Assembly (NCBI GenBank): GCA_018902765.1
Contig: JAHIQC010000269.1
Location: forward strand, 1-5,709
Direction of reading: 5' to 3'
Length of the DNA: 5,709 bases
Source of the DNA: Actinomycetota bacterium
GTDB lineage: Bacteria > Actinomycetota > Coriobacteriia > Anaerosomatales > JAHIQC01
Positions 1 to 5,709 of this stretch are shown here, one piece after another (position 1 is the first letter of the stretch; every line of letters begins with the position of its first letter). The notes under the pieces were generated by a model. It searched no databases and was not told where the DNA came from. It worked only from the letters and a program-made list of their open reading frames with translations. Made by a program: the position numbers and the translations under genes.

Positions 1-957
1 ACCTGGAACATCTTCCTGCACACGTTTCGCCGTCTGGGCATCGAGGTCCGCTTCGTGGAGACGACCGATACCGACGGCTTCGCCACGGCCAGCGACGACA
101 CCACGAAGGCGTGGTTCGTCGAGACCATCGGCAACCCGCGCCTCGACGTGCCCGACCTGGGCGGACTGGCCGATGCGGGCCGCGCGCTCAACATCCCGCT
201 GTTCGTGGACAACACATTCGCGACGCCGTACCTCTGCCGTCCGATCGAGCATGGCGCCGCGGTTGTGATTGAATCGCTCACCAAGTGGCTTGGTGGGCAT
301 GGCACCTCCATCGGTGGCGTGCTAATCGACGGCGGTAACTTTGACTGGGGCACCGGCCGCCATCCGTACTTCACCAAGCCCGACGAGAGTTATCACGGCC
401 TCAAGTTCTGGGACACGTTCGGCGACTTCCCCGGCCTCGGCAACGTCGCGTTCGCGATCCGTGCCCGCGTCAACCTGCTGCGCGATCTGGGTAGCTCGCT
501 CTCGCCGTTCAACGCCCAGCAGTTCCTCCTCGGCGTGGAAACGCTCTCGCTCAGGGTTCAGAGGCACAGCGACAACGCCCTCGCGGTCGCACGCTACCTC
601 GAGGCGCACCCCAAAGTCGCGTGGGTCGCCTACCCCGGCCTCGACTCGCATCCGACCAAGGCCAACGCCGACAAATACCTCACCAACGGGTATGGCGGCG
701 TCGTGGTCTTCGGCGTGAAGGGCGGCCTTGAGGCCGGAAAGACCATCATCAACAACGTCGAGCTGTTCAGCCACCTCGCCAACGTCGGCGACGCCAAGTC
801 GCTCATCATCCACCCCGCATCCACCACGCACAGCCAGCTTTCTGCCGAGGAACTGACCCGCGCGGGTATCTCCGAGGAGTTCATCCGCCTGTCCGTGGGC
901 ATCGAGGACATCGCCGACATCATCGCCGATCTTGACCAGGCACTCGAGCGGGTGTAG
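1..957 (+). CDS. metY: O-acetylhomoserine sulfhydrylase (MetY), 5'-truncated by the window edge
   Basis: PLP enzyme that joins O-acetylhomoserine with sulfide to give homocysteine in the cytoplasm. The frame is open from base 1 and ends at TAG 955-957, giving 318 residues. Family members are about 430 residues, so roughly the first 110 are missing. An internal GTG at 55 is not the start, because family-like sequence (NIFLHTFRRLGIEVRFVE) is already readable before it. Visible Cys/Met-metabolism PLP features are the VDNTF segment with the cofactor-ring Asp (codon 208-210), SLTKWLGGHG with the Schiff-base Lys (codon 283-285), and the C-terminal THSQL and FIRLSVGIED segments, whose Arg (codon 886-888) is expected to bind the substrate carboxylate. 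THSQL, the GTSIGG run after the Lys and the metX neighbour favour O-acetylhomoserine sulfhydrylase over cystathionine gamma-synthase. It is first in a metY-metX-metW operon. Its promoter and any methionine-responsive leader lie outside the window. Confidence 0.95.
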   Translation, partial: TWNIFLHTFRRLGIEVRFVETTDTDGFATASDDTTKAWFVETIGNPRLDVPDLGGLADAGRALNIPLFVDNTFATPYLCRPIEHGAAVVIESLTKWLGGHGTSIGGVLIDGGNFDWGTGRHPYFTKPDESYHGLKFWDTFGDFPGLGNVAFAIRARVNLLRDLGSSLSPFNAQQFLLGVETLSLRVQRHSDNALAVARYLEAHPKVAWVAYPGLDSHPTKANADKYLTNGYGGVVVFGVKGGLEAGKTIINNVELFSHLANVGDAKSLIIHPASTTHSQLSAEELTRAGISEEFIRLSVGIEDIADIIADLDQALERV

Positions 958-960
958 GCG

Positions 961-2142
961 ATGCCTGACATCGCTGGTGTCACACAATCGAATCCGTGGG
1001 ACGACGTCGGTTCAGCCGGCGTCGTCCCCGAGCGCACCGCGACCGTACGAGACGTGCACCTGAGCTCGGGCGAGGTGCTCGAGCGCGTCGATGTCGTCTA
1101 CGAGACTCTCGGCACGCTCTCACCTGCGCGCGACAACGTCGTCCTCGTGTGCCATGCGCTCTCGGGCGACGCGCACGTCGCGGGCAGGCGCGAGAGCGAC
1201 CCGGGTGTCGTGGGCTGGTGGGACGCGTTCGTGGGCCCCGGTAAGGCGATCGACACGGACCACTACTTCGTGGTCGCGAGCAACGTCCTTGGCGGCTGTT
1301 CCGGCACAACGGGCCCGAGCAGCATCGACCCGCGCACGGGCAAGCCTTACGGGCTCGATTTCCCGATCGTCACCATCGAAGACATGGTCGAGATCCAGGC
1401 GCGCCTGCTCGACTCGCTTGGCATCGACCGGCTGCTCGCGGTTGTCGGCGGCTCGATGGGCGGCATGCAGGCCCTCGCATGGGCCAAGCAGCATCCCCAG
1501 CGTGTTGCGAGCGTGCTCGGCATCGCCACCACCTGGCGCCTCGCCGCGCAGGCCATCGCGTTCAACGAGGTCGGCCGCACCGCTATCCTCGGCGATTCGG
1601 CGTTTGCCGACGGTGCGTACTACGGCGGCCCGCAGCCCAAGCACGGCTTGGCCATCGCGCGCATGATCGGCCACATCACGTATCTGTCCGACGAGTCCAT
1701 GCGCGAGAAGTTCGGCCGCCGCCTTCGCGATCGCGACGAGCACGCCTTCGAGTTCGTGAGCGAGTTCGAGGTGGAGAGTTACCTCGCCTACCAGGGCAGA
1801 CGCTTCACCGAGCGCTTCGACGCCAACACGTACCTGTACATGACCAAGGCCATGGACTACTTCGATCTCATCGGCCAGGATGGCACGCTTGCCGACGCGC
1901 TTCGCGGCACCCCGTCGCGCTGGCTCGTGCTCTCGTTCTCCAGCGACTGGCTCTTCCCGACGTACCAGAGCCGCGAACTCGTCGACGCCCTGCGCTGCAT
2001 CGGCGCGCGCGTGAGCTACGCGGAGATCCCCTCGCCCTACGGCCACGACGCATTCCTGCTCGAACCCGAGCAGCAGTACCGCTACATCTCGTCATTCCTC
2101 TCAAGCGTACTTGCCGAGGAGAGAGAGGAGGCCCCCCGATGA
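961..2142 (+). CDS. metX: Homoserine O-acetyltransferase (MetX)
   Basis: Alpha/beta-hydrolase-fold acyltransferase that moves an acyl group, normally acetyl from acetyl-CoA, onto homoserine and commits it to methionine. The protein is 393 residues, a normal length. The nucleophile elbow GGSMGG gives Ser165. The triad is completed by Asp329 (SSDWLF) and His362 (YGHDAF). The NVLGGCSGTTGPSS segment (residues 108-121) and HALSGDAHVAG (65-75) are MetX hallmarks. ATG 961 lies 3 bases after the metY stop, and no strong ribosome-binding site is visible, so translation is probably coupled to metY. The stop TGA overlaps the metW start. Some MetX-like enzymes use succinyl-CoA. The sequence alone does not settle acyl specificity, but MetY next door supports acetyl. 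Confidence 0.96.
   Translation: MPDIAGVTQSNPWDDVGSAGVVPERTATVRDVHLSSGEVLERVDVVYETLGTLSPARDNVVLVCHALSGDAHVAGRRESDPGVVGWWDAFVGPGKAIDTDHYFVVASNVLGGCSGTTGPSSIDPRTGKPYGLDFPIVTIEDMVEIQARLLDSLGIDRLLAVVGGSMGGMQALAWAKQHPQRVASVLGIATTWRLAAQAIAFNEVGRTAILGDSAFADGAYYGGPQPKHGLAIARMIGHITYLSDESMREKFGRRLRDRDEHAFEFVSEFEVESYLAYQGRRFTERFDANTYLYMTKAMDYFDLIGQDGTLADALRGTPSRWLVLSFSSDWLFPTYQSRELVDALRCIGARVSYAEIPSPYGHDAFLLEPEQQYRYISSFLSSVLAEEREEAPR
2126..2131 (+). promoter_or_regulatory. Shine-Dalgarno site of metW
   Basis: A perfect AGGAGG lies 7 bases before ATG 2139, inside the last codons of metX in a purine-rich run. It fixes the metW start even though the surrounding open frame extends about 660 bases further upstream. 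With the ATGA overlap, it points to strong, coupled translation of metW. Confidence 0.85.
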
Positions 2143-2756
2143 CCGCCGCCGAATTGCTGCGCTCCGACTTACGGCGCATCATCGAGCTCGTGCCCGAGGG
2201 CGCCCGCGTGCTCGACCTTGGCTGCGGGGACGGCGCGCTCATGGCGCACCTGCGTGACACGCGCGGCTGCGAGGTGCGCGGCATCGAGCTTGACGCCGAC
2301 CGCATCGCAAGCGCAATCGGCCGCGGGCTCTCGGTCGTTCAGGCCGACCTCGACGCCGGGCTCGGGGCCTACGACGCTGCCGCGTTCGATGTGGTGGTGC
2401 TCTCGCAGACGCTGCAGGTCGTGCGCAGGCCCGCGTACCTGTTGCGCGAGATGCTTCGGGTGGGGGAGCGCTCGATCCTCACGTTCCCGAACTTCGGGCA
2501 TTGGCGCGTGCGCGGCTACCTTGCTTTGCGCGGGCGCATGCCGGTATCGCGCTCAATCCCGTACAGCTGGTATGACACTCCCAACATCCACCACACCACC
2601 CTCACCGACTTCCGCGATTTCGTGGCGGCCAACGGTGGGTCGATCGAGCGCGAGATCCCGTTGCACGTAGCCGGTCCTGATCGTGACGCGTATGTGCAAC
2701 GCTTCATGCCGAATCTGTTTGCGGATACCGCCTTGGCGGTCGTGCGCAACGCATAA
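2139..2756 (+). CDS. metW: Methionine biosynthesis protein MetW
   Basis: A 205-residue class I SAM-dependent methyltransferase-fold protein of the MetW family. SAM motif I is LDLGCGDG (residues 25-32), followed by an acidic strand end GIELD (48-52) and QADLD (68-72). The family signature is clear: LTFPNFGHWRVR (114-125), then IPYSWYDTPNIHH (140-152). The length matches known MetW proteins. MetW is typically encoded beside metX, and genetic work in proteobacteria ties it to MetX activity. A small-molecule methylation substrate has not been firmly assigned to my knowledge. The start overlaps the metX stop (ATGA 2139-2142) and has a perfect AGGAGG 7 bases upstream. The likely role is an obligate partner or modulator of MetX in this operon, which is inferred from linkage. 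Confidence 0.94.
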   Translation: MTAAELLRSDLRRIIELVPEGARVLDLGCGDGALMAHLRDTRGCEVRGIELDADRIASAIGRGLSVVQADLDAGLGAYDAAAFDVVVLSQTLQVVRRPAYLLREMLRVGERSILTFPNFGHWRVRGYLALRGRMPVSRSIPYSWYDTPNIHHTTLTDFRDFVAANGGSIEREIPLHVAGPDRDAYVQRFMPNLFADTALAVVRNA

Positions 2757-2768
2757 GAGCGTGAGCTT

Positions 2769-2795
2769 CGGGGTCGCGCGACCGGCGCGGCCCCG
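2769..2795 (+). terminator. GC-rich hairpin between convergent genes (candidate terminator)
   Basis: An 11-bp stem pairs 2769-2779 with 2785-2795 around a 5-base loop (gaccg). On the plus-strand RNA every position pairs, with one U-G wobble (2774/2790). On the minus-strand RNA that position becomes an A-C mismatch, so the hairpin is better formed for metYXW transcripts. It starts 13 bases after the metW stop and ends 5 bases from the stop of the convergent flavin-reductase-like gene. No U-tract follows on either strand, so it would be a U-less terminator or a 3'-end stabiliser. Confidence 0.55.
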
Positions 2796-2799
2796 TGCG

Positions 2800-3381
2800 C
2801 TACTCCTTGGGCGGCAGGAACTGCTTGCCGATGGAGTACGCGTCGGCGAGCTTGGGACCGATGCCGCGATACTCCCGGCTGCCCGGGATGTACATGAGCG
2901 GGTCGAGCAGACCCACGTCGACCGTCTTGCCATCCTGGCTCAGGATCGATTCCTCGGCATGTGATTCGATTACTTCGCCGATCACGAAGACGTACTCGCC
3001 GAGTTCGACCTCGTTGGTCACGCGGCATTCAAGGTTGTAGGGAAACTGGGCGATGATCGGCGCGCTCACACTGCGTGAGGGCTCGAGCGTCAGTCCCGTG
3101 AGCTCCCACTTGTCGACGTTGTGGCCGCTCACGATGCCGCACAGATCGATCTCGGCGGCGCGCGACGTCGGTCCGATGTTCACCGTGAAGTCGCCGTTCT
3201 CGCGGATGAGCTCGAGCGTGCGCCGCGTCTTGCGCAGCGCCATCCCGATCGACGGGGGTGTGCCGCCGGCGGTGCCGATCCAGGCCACGGCGAGCGCGTC
3301 CGCAGCCTCCATGGTGCCGCCAACAACGAGCGGGCAGGGCATGGGGTACATGCGATCGGTGGGTCCGAGGTTAAGCTTCAT
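2800..3381 (-). CDS. Flavin reductase-like domain protein (flavoredoxin-type, FMN-binding)
   Basis: A 193-residue protein of the flavin reductase-like, FMN-binding split-barrel family. The domain covers about residues 10-165. Typical landmarks are YPMPCPLVV near the N-terminus, the AVAWIGTAGGTPPSIGMALR segment (31-50), DFTVNIG (64-70), the VSGHNVDKW block (84-92) and the C-terminal AYSIGK (181-186). Anaerobe relatives called flavoredoxins carry FMN and shuttle electrons, while others reduce free flavins. Which applies here cannot be told from sequence. It should be cytoplasmic, with no signal peptide or membrane segment. ATG 3379-3381 is supported by an AGAAGGGA ribosome-binding site 7 bases upstream. 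It is a monocistron, convergent with metW and divergent from rsgA, and I see no functional link to either. Confidence 0.88.
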   Translation of the reverse strand: MKLNLGPTDRMYPMPCPLVVGGTMEAADALAVAWIGTAGGTPPSIGMALRKTRRTLELIRENGDFTVNIGPTSRAAEIDLCGIVSGHNVDKWELTGLTLEPSRSVSAPIIAQFPYNLECRVTNEVELGEYVFVIGEVIESHAEESILSQDGKTVDVGLLDPLMYIPGSREYRGIGPKLADAYSIGKQFLPPKE

Positions 3382-3388
3382 GTGTAGT

Positions 3389-3396
3389 TCCCTTCT
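3389..3396 (-). promoter_or_regulatory. Ribosome-binding site of the flavin reductase-like gene
   Basis: On the minus strand, AGAAGGGA lies 7 bases before the ATG at 3381. Spacing and purine content are good, which supports this start. Confidence 0.65.
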
Positions 3397-3406
3397 GTTG
3401 AGTCTC

Positions 3407-3412
3407 AGTGTA
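3407..3412 (-). promoter_or_regulatory. Candidate -10 box for the flavin reductase-like gene
   Basis: TACACT on the minus strand matches four of six positions of the sigma70 -10 consensus. It would start transcription near 3400 and leave a leader of about 20 bases containing the ribosome-binding site. No convincing -35 box is visible at 16-18 bases upstream, so the call is weak. Confidence 0.3.
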
Positions 3413-3450
3413 TTCGAGTCGCCGCTTCATCACCCGCCCACGCGCGTGCG

Positions 3451-3459
3451 TGATACGCT
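3451..3459 (+). promoter_or_regulatory. Candidate extended -10 promoter of rsgA (leaderless)
   Basis: TGATACGCT reads as an extended -10 element, TG-n followed by TACGCT, which keeps the key T, A and final T positions. A start site about 7 bases after it falls at 3466-3467, exactly the GTG start codon of rsgA. No -35 match is evident, as is tolerated with extended -10 promoters. There is also no Shine-Dalgarno before that GTG, which agrees with a leaderless transcript. Confidence 0.4.
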
Positions 3460-3466
3460 TGGGCGC

Positions 3467-4591
3467 GTGAGCACTGAGACACCTGATATCGAGTCCGGAA
3501 TGAGCGATCCTGCCCGCCTGGGTTTTTCGGGCAGGGTGCAGGAGCTGTTCGCGCCATTGGCCGAGCAGGGTTTCTCGCCCGCACGCGTGATACGCGTGGA
3601 CCGTGGCATGCCGCTTGTGGCCGGCCCCATGGGCGTCGTGCGCGCCGAACCGGCGACGCATCTGGTCAAGTCCGCGGCCGATGTCGCAAGCCGTGTAGCG
3701 GTCGGCGACTGGGTCGCATTGGGAAGGCCCGAGGGCCACGACCTGCCGATCATCGAGGTCATTTTGCCTCGCGCCGGGATGTTCTCCCGCAAAGACCCCG
3801 GCTCTGAGACCGGTCAGCAGGTGGTGATCGCGAACGTGGACGTCGTGTTCGTGGTGCAGTCGCTGTCCGGCGACGGCGTCAATGATCGTCGCCTCGAGCG
3901 CGAGCTCGTGCTCGCGTGGGAGAGCGGGGCCAGGCCGGTCGTGGTGCTCACCAAGGCGGATCTGGTCGAAGATGCCGATGAGGTCGCGCGCTTTGTGGCC
4001 GAGATCGCCATCGGAGTCGAAGTCATCGTTGAAAGTGCGGTTACCGGGATCGGAATCGATGCGGTGCGCGCCGCCGTGCCGCTGGGCACCACCGCCGCAC
4101 TGTTAGGCGGATCGGGCGTCGGCAAATCGACGCTCGTGAACCGCCTCGTGGGTCACGAGGTGCTGCTGACCAACGAGACCCGCTCCGGAGACGACAAGGG
4201 GCGCCACACCACCGTCGCTCGAGAGATGGTGCTCGTGCCGGACGGCGGCGTCATCATCGACACACCGGGCATGCGAGGACTAGCCCTGTGGGATGCCGAG
4301 GAGGGCCTGAGCGCGGCGTTCCCGGACATGGAAGAGCTTGCCGTGGAGTGCCGTTTCAGGGATTGCACACACGTAAGCGAGCCGGGCTGTGCGGTAGTGG
4401 CTGCGGTCGAAGCGGGCGAGCTTTCCCCGCGCCGGCTTGAGAGCTGGAGACGTCTTCGGACCGAGCTCGACAGCCTTGCCGCGCGACAGGACGAGCACTC
4501 TCGCCGCGAGCAGGAACGCAAGTTCTACAAGCCCATCGCGAAGTTCGCGAGACAGCACTTTAAGGACATCCCCAGGGACAAGGGTCGCTAG
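3467..4591 (+). CDS. rsgA: Ribosome small-subunit-dependent GTPase A (RsgA)
   Basis: Circularly permuted GTPase that acts late in 30S subunit maturation. The G motifs appear in permuted order: G4 TKAD (residues 162-165), a G5-like SAVTG (190-194), G1 GGSGVGKS (214-221), G2 GRHTT (245-249) and G3 DTPG (265-268). An N-terminal OB-fold spans about residues 38-105. The C-terminal zinc knuckle has Cys295, Cys300, His302 and Cys308, followed by a basic helical tail ending in DKGR. At 374 residues the length is normal for the family. The frame is open back to 3053, but that part is antisense to the flavin reductase-like gene. GTG 3467 is chosen because it sits just after a candidate extended -10. 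ATG 3500, 11 codons later, is the alternative and also lacks a good ribosome-binding site. It is probably a single-gene unit; the next promoter candidate begins 7 bases after the stop. Confidence 0.95.
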   Translation: MSTETPDIESGMSDPARLGFSGRVQELFAPLAEQGFSPARVIRVDRGMPLVAGPMGVVRAEPATHLVKSAADVASRVAVGDWVALGRPEGHDLPIIEVILPRAGMFSRKDPGSETGQQVVIANVDVVFVVQSLSGDGVNDRRLERELVLAWESGARPVVVLTKADLVEDADEVARFVAEIAIGVEVIVESAVTGIGIDAVRAAVPLGTTAALLGGSGVGKSTLVNRLVGHEVLLTNETRSGDDKGRHTTVAREMVLVPDGGVIIDTPGMRGLALWDAEEGLSAAFPDMEELAVECRFRDCTHVSEPGCAVVAAVEAGELSPRRLESWRRLRTELDSLAARQDEHSRREQERKFYKPIAKFARQHFKDIPRDKGR

Positions 4592-4597
4592 CGCGGC

Positions 4598-4627
4598 TTG
4601 AGTCATAGGCTGGCGGACGGCTATGCT
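4598..4627 (+). promoter_or_regulatory. Candidate sigma70-type promoter of the small membrane protein-trkH unit
   Basis: TTGAGT (4598-4603) and TATGCT (4622-4627) are separated by 18 bases. Each matches the consensus at four of six positions. Transcription would start near 4634 and give a leader of about 50 bases. A dyad, CATAG (4604-4608) and CTATG (4621-4625), spans the spacer and overlaps the -10 box, so it could be a repressor site. I see no terminator after rsgA, so read-through from rsgA is also possible. Confidence 0.42.
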
Positions 4628-4655
4628 GGTCTCCACGCCACTCGGCATCATCCTG

Positions 4656-4676
4656 ATCCTCGGCACATCCTCGGCA
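4656..4676 (+). repeat. Short tandem repeat in the leader upstream of the small membrane ORF
   Basis: ATCCTCGGCA occurs at 4656-4665 and again at 4667-4676, an 11-base period. The core CTCGGCA occurs a third time at 4641-4647. The repeats lie between the candidate promoter and the start codon at 4687, about one helical turn apart for the two complete copies. They could be an operator or an RNA element, or be chance in GC-rich sequence. Confidence 0.4.
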
Positions 4677-4686
4677 GAGAGAACGC

Positions 4687-4815
4687 ATGCGAGTACACCG
4701 CTTTCAAAGCCCGTTCGAGCACTGGATCTCCGGCCTATTGGTCGAGATAGCCATCTTCGCCGGGTACCTTGTGGTGCTGGCCGTGCTCGTCCTCGTGACG
4801 ACATGGGTGGTCTGA
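4687..4815 (+). CDS. Small single-pass membrane protein upstream of trkH (42 residues, uncharacterised)
   Basis: The start is ATG 4687 and the stop TGA 4813-4815. I do not recognise the family. The first 13 residues (MRVHRFQSPFEHW) are basic and aromatic. Residues 14-42 are almost wholly hydrophobic, long enough for one transmembrane helix, and hold a single acidic residue (Glu20). The protein ends directly after the helix, and the positive-inside rule predicts N-terminus in the cytoplasm. Support for coding: about 80% of codons end in G or C, no in-frame alternative start exists upstream before a stop at 4654-4656, a purine-rich AGAGAG lies 5-10 bases ahead, and only 4 bases separate it from trkH. 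It is likely co-translated with TrkH and may be an accessory subunit, by analogy with KdpF. That function is inference. Confidence 0.68.
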   Translation: MRVHRFQSPFEHWISGLLVEIAIFAGYLVVLAVLVLVTTWVV

Positions 4816-4819
4816 CGCC

Positions 4820-5709
4820 ATGTGGGTGAGGATGCGTCTTACCGATCTGCGAGTGGTCTTTCACTATGTGGGGCTGTTCGTGTTCGGCATCGGTCTGGCC
4901 ATGCTCATCCCGTTGCTCTTGGCGATGTTTCTAGGTGAGTGGGCCGCCGCCCTGGACTACACACTGGGTGTCGGCGTGGCGCTATCGGTGGGCGCGCTTC
5001 TCAGGTTCACGCTGCCAAGAGAGCCGAGCATCTCCCACAGCCAGGCCCTCGTTCTTACCGCACTCGGCTGGATCGCTGTGTCCTTGGTAGCTGCGGTCCC
5101 TCTCGCGTTCTCGGGCAACTACGGTAGTTATCTGGATGCGCTGTTCGACGCGGTCTCGGGACTCACGACTTCTGGGCTGACGGTGGCCAAAGACCTCGAT
5201 CACATGGCGTACTCGCACAACATGTGGAGGCATCTGACGCATCTGATCGGTGGTCAGGGAATCATCGTGGCCGCGCTGTCCCTCGCAGTCGGAATGCGCA
5301 GCGGCGCGTTATCTCTGTACACGGCCGAGGGGCGCGACGAGCGCATCTTGCCCAACGTGCTTCACACAACGCGGTTCATCTGGTTCGTGACCGCGGTGTA
5401 TGTGGGACTCGGTACGCTCGCCTTGTCCGGCATCGGCCTGTGGCTTGGTATGGAGCCGGTGCGCAGCGTGCTGCATGCGTTTTGGATGTCGATCGCCGCT
5501 TATGATACCGGAGGCTTCGGGCCGCAGGTCATGAACGCGATGTACTACCACAGCCCACTGTATGAGGTCGCGCTGGTCTTCCTCATGCTCGCCGGCACCA
5601 TGAACTTCAACCTACACGCCCAGATCTGGCGCGGCGACCGCACCGAGATCTGGCGCAACATCGAGACCCGGGTGCTCGCGTTCAACATCGGGTTGCTGTC
5701 ATTGCTGGC
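4820..5709 (+). CDS. trkH: TrkH/KtrB-family potassium uptake channel subunit, 3'-truncated by the window edge
   Basis: Integral membrane K+ translocating subunit. The first 296 residues are present and the frame runs off the window; full proteins are typically 440-500 residues. Hydrophobic helices are seen near residues 16-38, 45-62, 76-97, 142-158, 184-208 and 247-260. The first pore loop and filter lie at 113-119 (SGLTTSG), followed by MWRHLTHLIGGQGIIV (135-150), the P-loop-M2 signature. The second filter is YDTGGFGPQ (228-236), then MNFNLH (261-266), matching the family's GG-x-NF-x-LH block. The third and fourth repeats lie beyond the window. ATG 4820 is chosen because GGGTGG ends about 9 bases upstream; ATG 4832 is possible but its purine run abuts the codon. 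A regulatory RCK subunit (TrkA/KtrA) would be expected just downstream. Confidence 0.9.
   Translation, partial: MWVRMRLTDLRVVFHYVGLFVFGIGLAMLIPLLLAMFLGEWAAALDYTLGVGVALSVGALLRFTLPREPSISHSQALVLTALGWIAVSLVAAVPLAFSGNYGSYLDALFDAVSGLTTSGLTVAKDLDHMAYSHNMWRHLTHLIGGQGIIVAALSLAVGMRSGALSLYTAEGRDERILPNVLHTTRFIWFVTAVYVGLGTLALSGIGLWLGMEPVRSVLHAFWMSIAAYDTGGFGPQVMNAMYYHSPLYEVALVFLMLAGTMNFNLHAQIWRGDRTEIWRNIETRVLAFNIGLLSLL

Noticed and set aside
322..987. A 221-codon minus-strand open frame antisense to metY
   Set aside because: This is another GC-bias shadow. The plus-strand frame carries all MetY cofactor and substrate motifs.
1120..2046. A 308-codon minus-strand open frame antisense to metX
   Set aside because: It is an Ala/Arg/Val-rich shadow of the kind that GC-rich coding sequence produces opposite real genes. 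It shows no recognisable domain, while the plus strand encodes an intact MetX.
1479..2138. Upstream extension of the metW reading frame within metX
   Set aside because: The translated extension is Arg-rich, low-complexity shadow sequence of metX. MetW homology begins at ATG 2139, which has a perfect Shine-Dalgarno.
3053..3466. Upstream extension of the rsgA reading frame
   Set aside because: This stretch is antisense to the well-supported flavin-reductase-like gene, and its translation is not RsgA-like. The RsgA family length is reached from GTG 3467.
4623..4829. A 68-codon plus-strand frame starting at ATG 4623 with a signal-peptide-like start (MLVSTPLGIILILG)
   Set aside because: It overlaps the better supported small membrane ORF in another frame, loses GC3 bias after about 23 codons, its ATG lies within the candidate -10 box, and it has no ribosome-binding site. 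Only its first third looks even weakly coding.
4280..4864. A 194-codon minus-strand open frame across the end of rsgA and the trkH leader
   Set aside because: It covers the RsgA zinc knuckle and the small membrane ORF in antisense, has Arg/Pro-rich shadow composition, and shows no domain.
1..5709. CRISPR arrays, insertion sequences, attachment sites, tRNA or rRNA genes
   Set aside because: I saw no regularly spaced repeats, transposase motifs, terminal inverted repeats or tRNA-like cloverleaf sequences on either strand. The window is ordinary core-genome sequence apart from the noted small ORF and leader.

Overview
This is a GC-rich bacterial window in which almost every base is coding. Codons strongly prefer G or C in the third position, gene gaps are short, one start codon is GTG, and one promoter looks leaderless. 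These traits fit a high-GC actinobacterial lineage. The mix of a flavoredoxin-like protein, MetYXW and an unusual TrkH would suit an anaerobic actinobacterial group such as the Coriobacteriia or relatives, but this is inference. Placing the organism would need a database comparison.

Positions 1-2756, plus strand, hold a compact methionine-biosynthesis operon: the C-terminal three quarters of metY (O-acetylhomoserine sulfhydrylase), metX (homoserine O-acyltransferase) and metW (SAM-fold partner of MetX). The gaps are 3 bases (metY-metX) and a 4-base stop/start overlap (metX-metW). MetX would activate homoserine, MetY would convert the activated ester to homocysteine with sulfide, and MetW is probably needed for or modulates MetX. 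A strong GC hairpin at 2769-2795 closes the operon and separates it from a convergent gene.

Positions 2800-3381, minus strand, encode a 193-residue flavin-reductase-like (flavoredoxin-type) FMN-binding protein. It is divergent from rsgA (3467-4591, plus), a complete circularly permuted GTPase for 30S ribosome maturation. The 85-base divergent gap carries a candidate promoter for each gene, and the rsgA one is placed to give a leaderless GTG-initiated mRNA.

Positions 4592-5709, plus strand, look like a separate potassium-uptake unit. It has a candidate sigma70-type promoter, a leader with a short tandem repeat, an easily missed 42-residue single-pass membrane protein (4687-4815) and, 4 bases later, a TrkH/KtrB-family K+ channel subunit truncated by the window end. 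The small membrane protein is the most interesting unexplained element. Its position suggests an accessory peptide of the transporter, similar in idea to KdpF in the Kdp system. No insertion sequences, CRISPR arrays, tRNA or rRNA genes were recognised.
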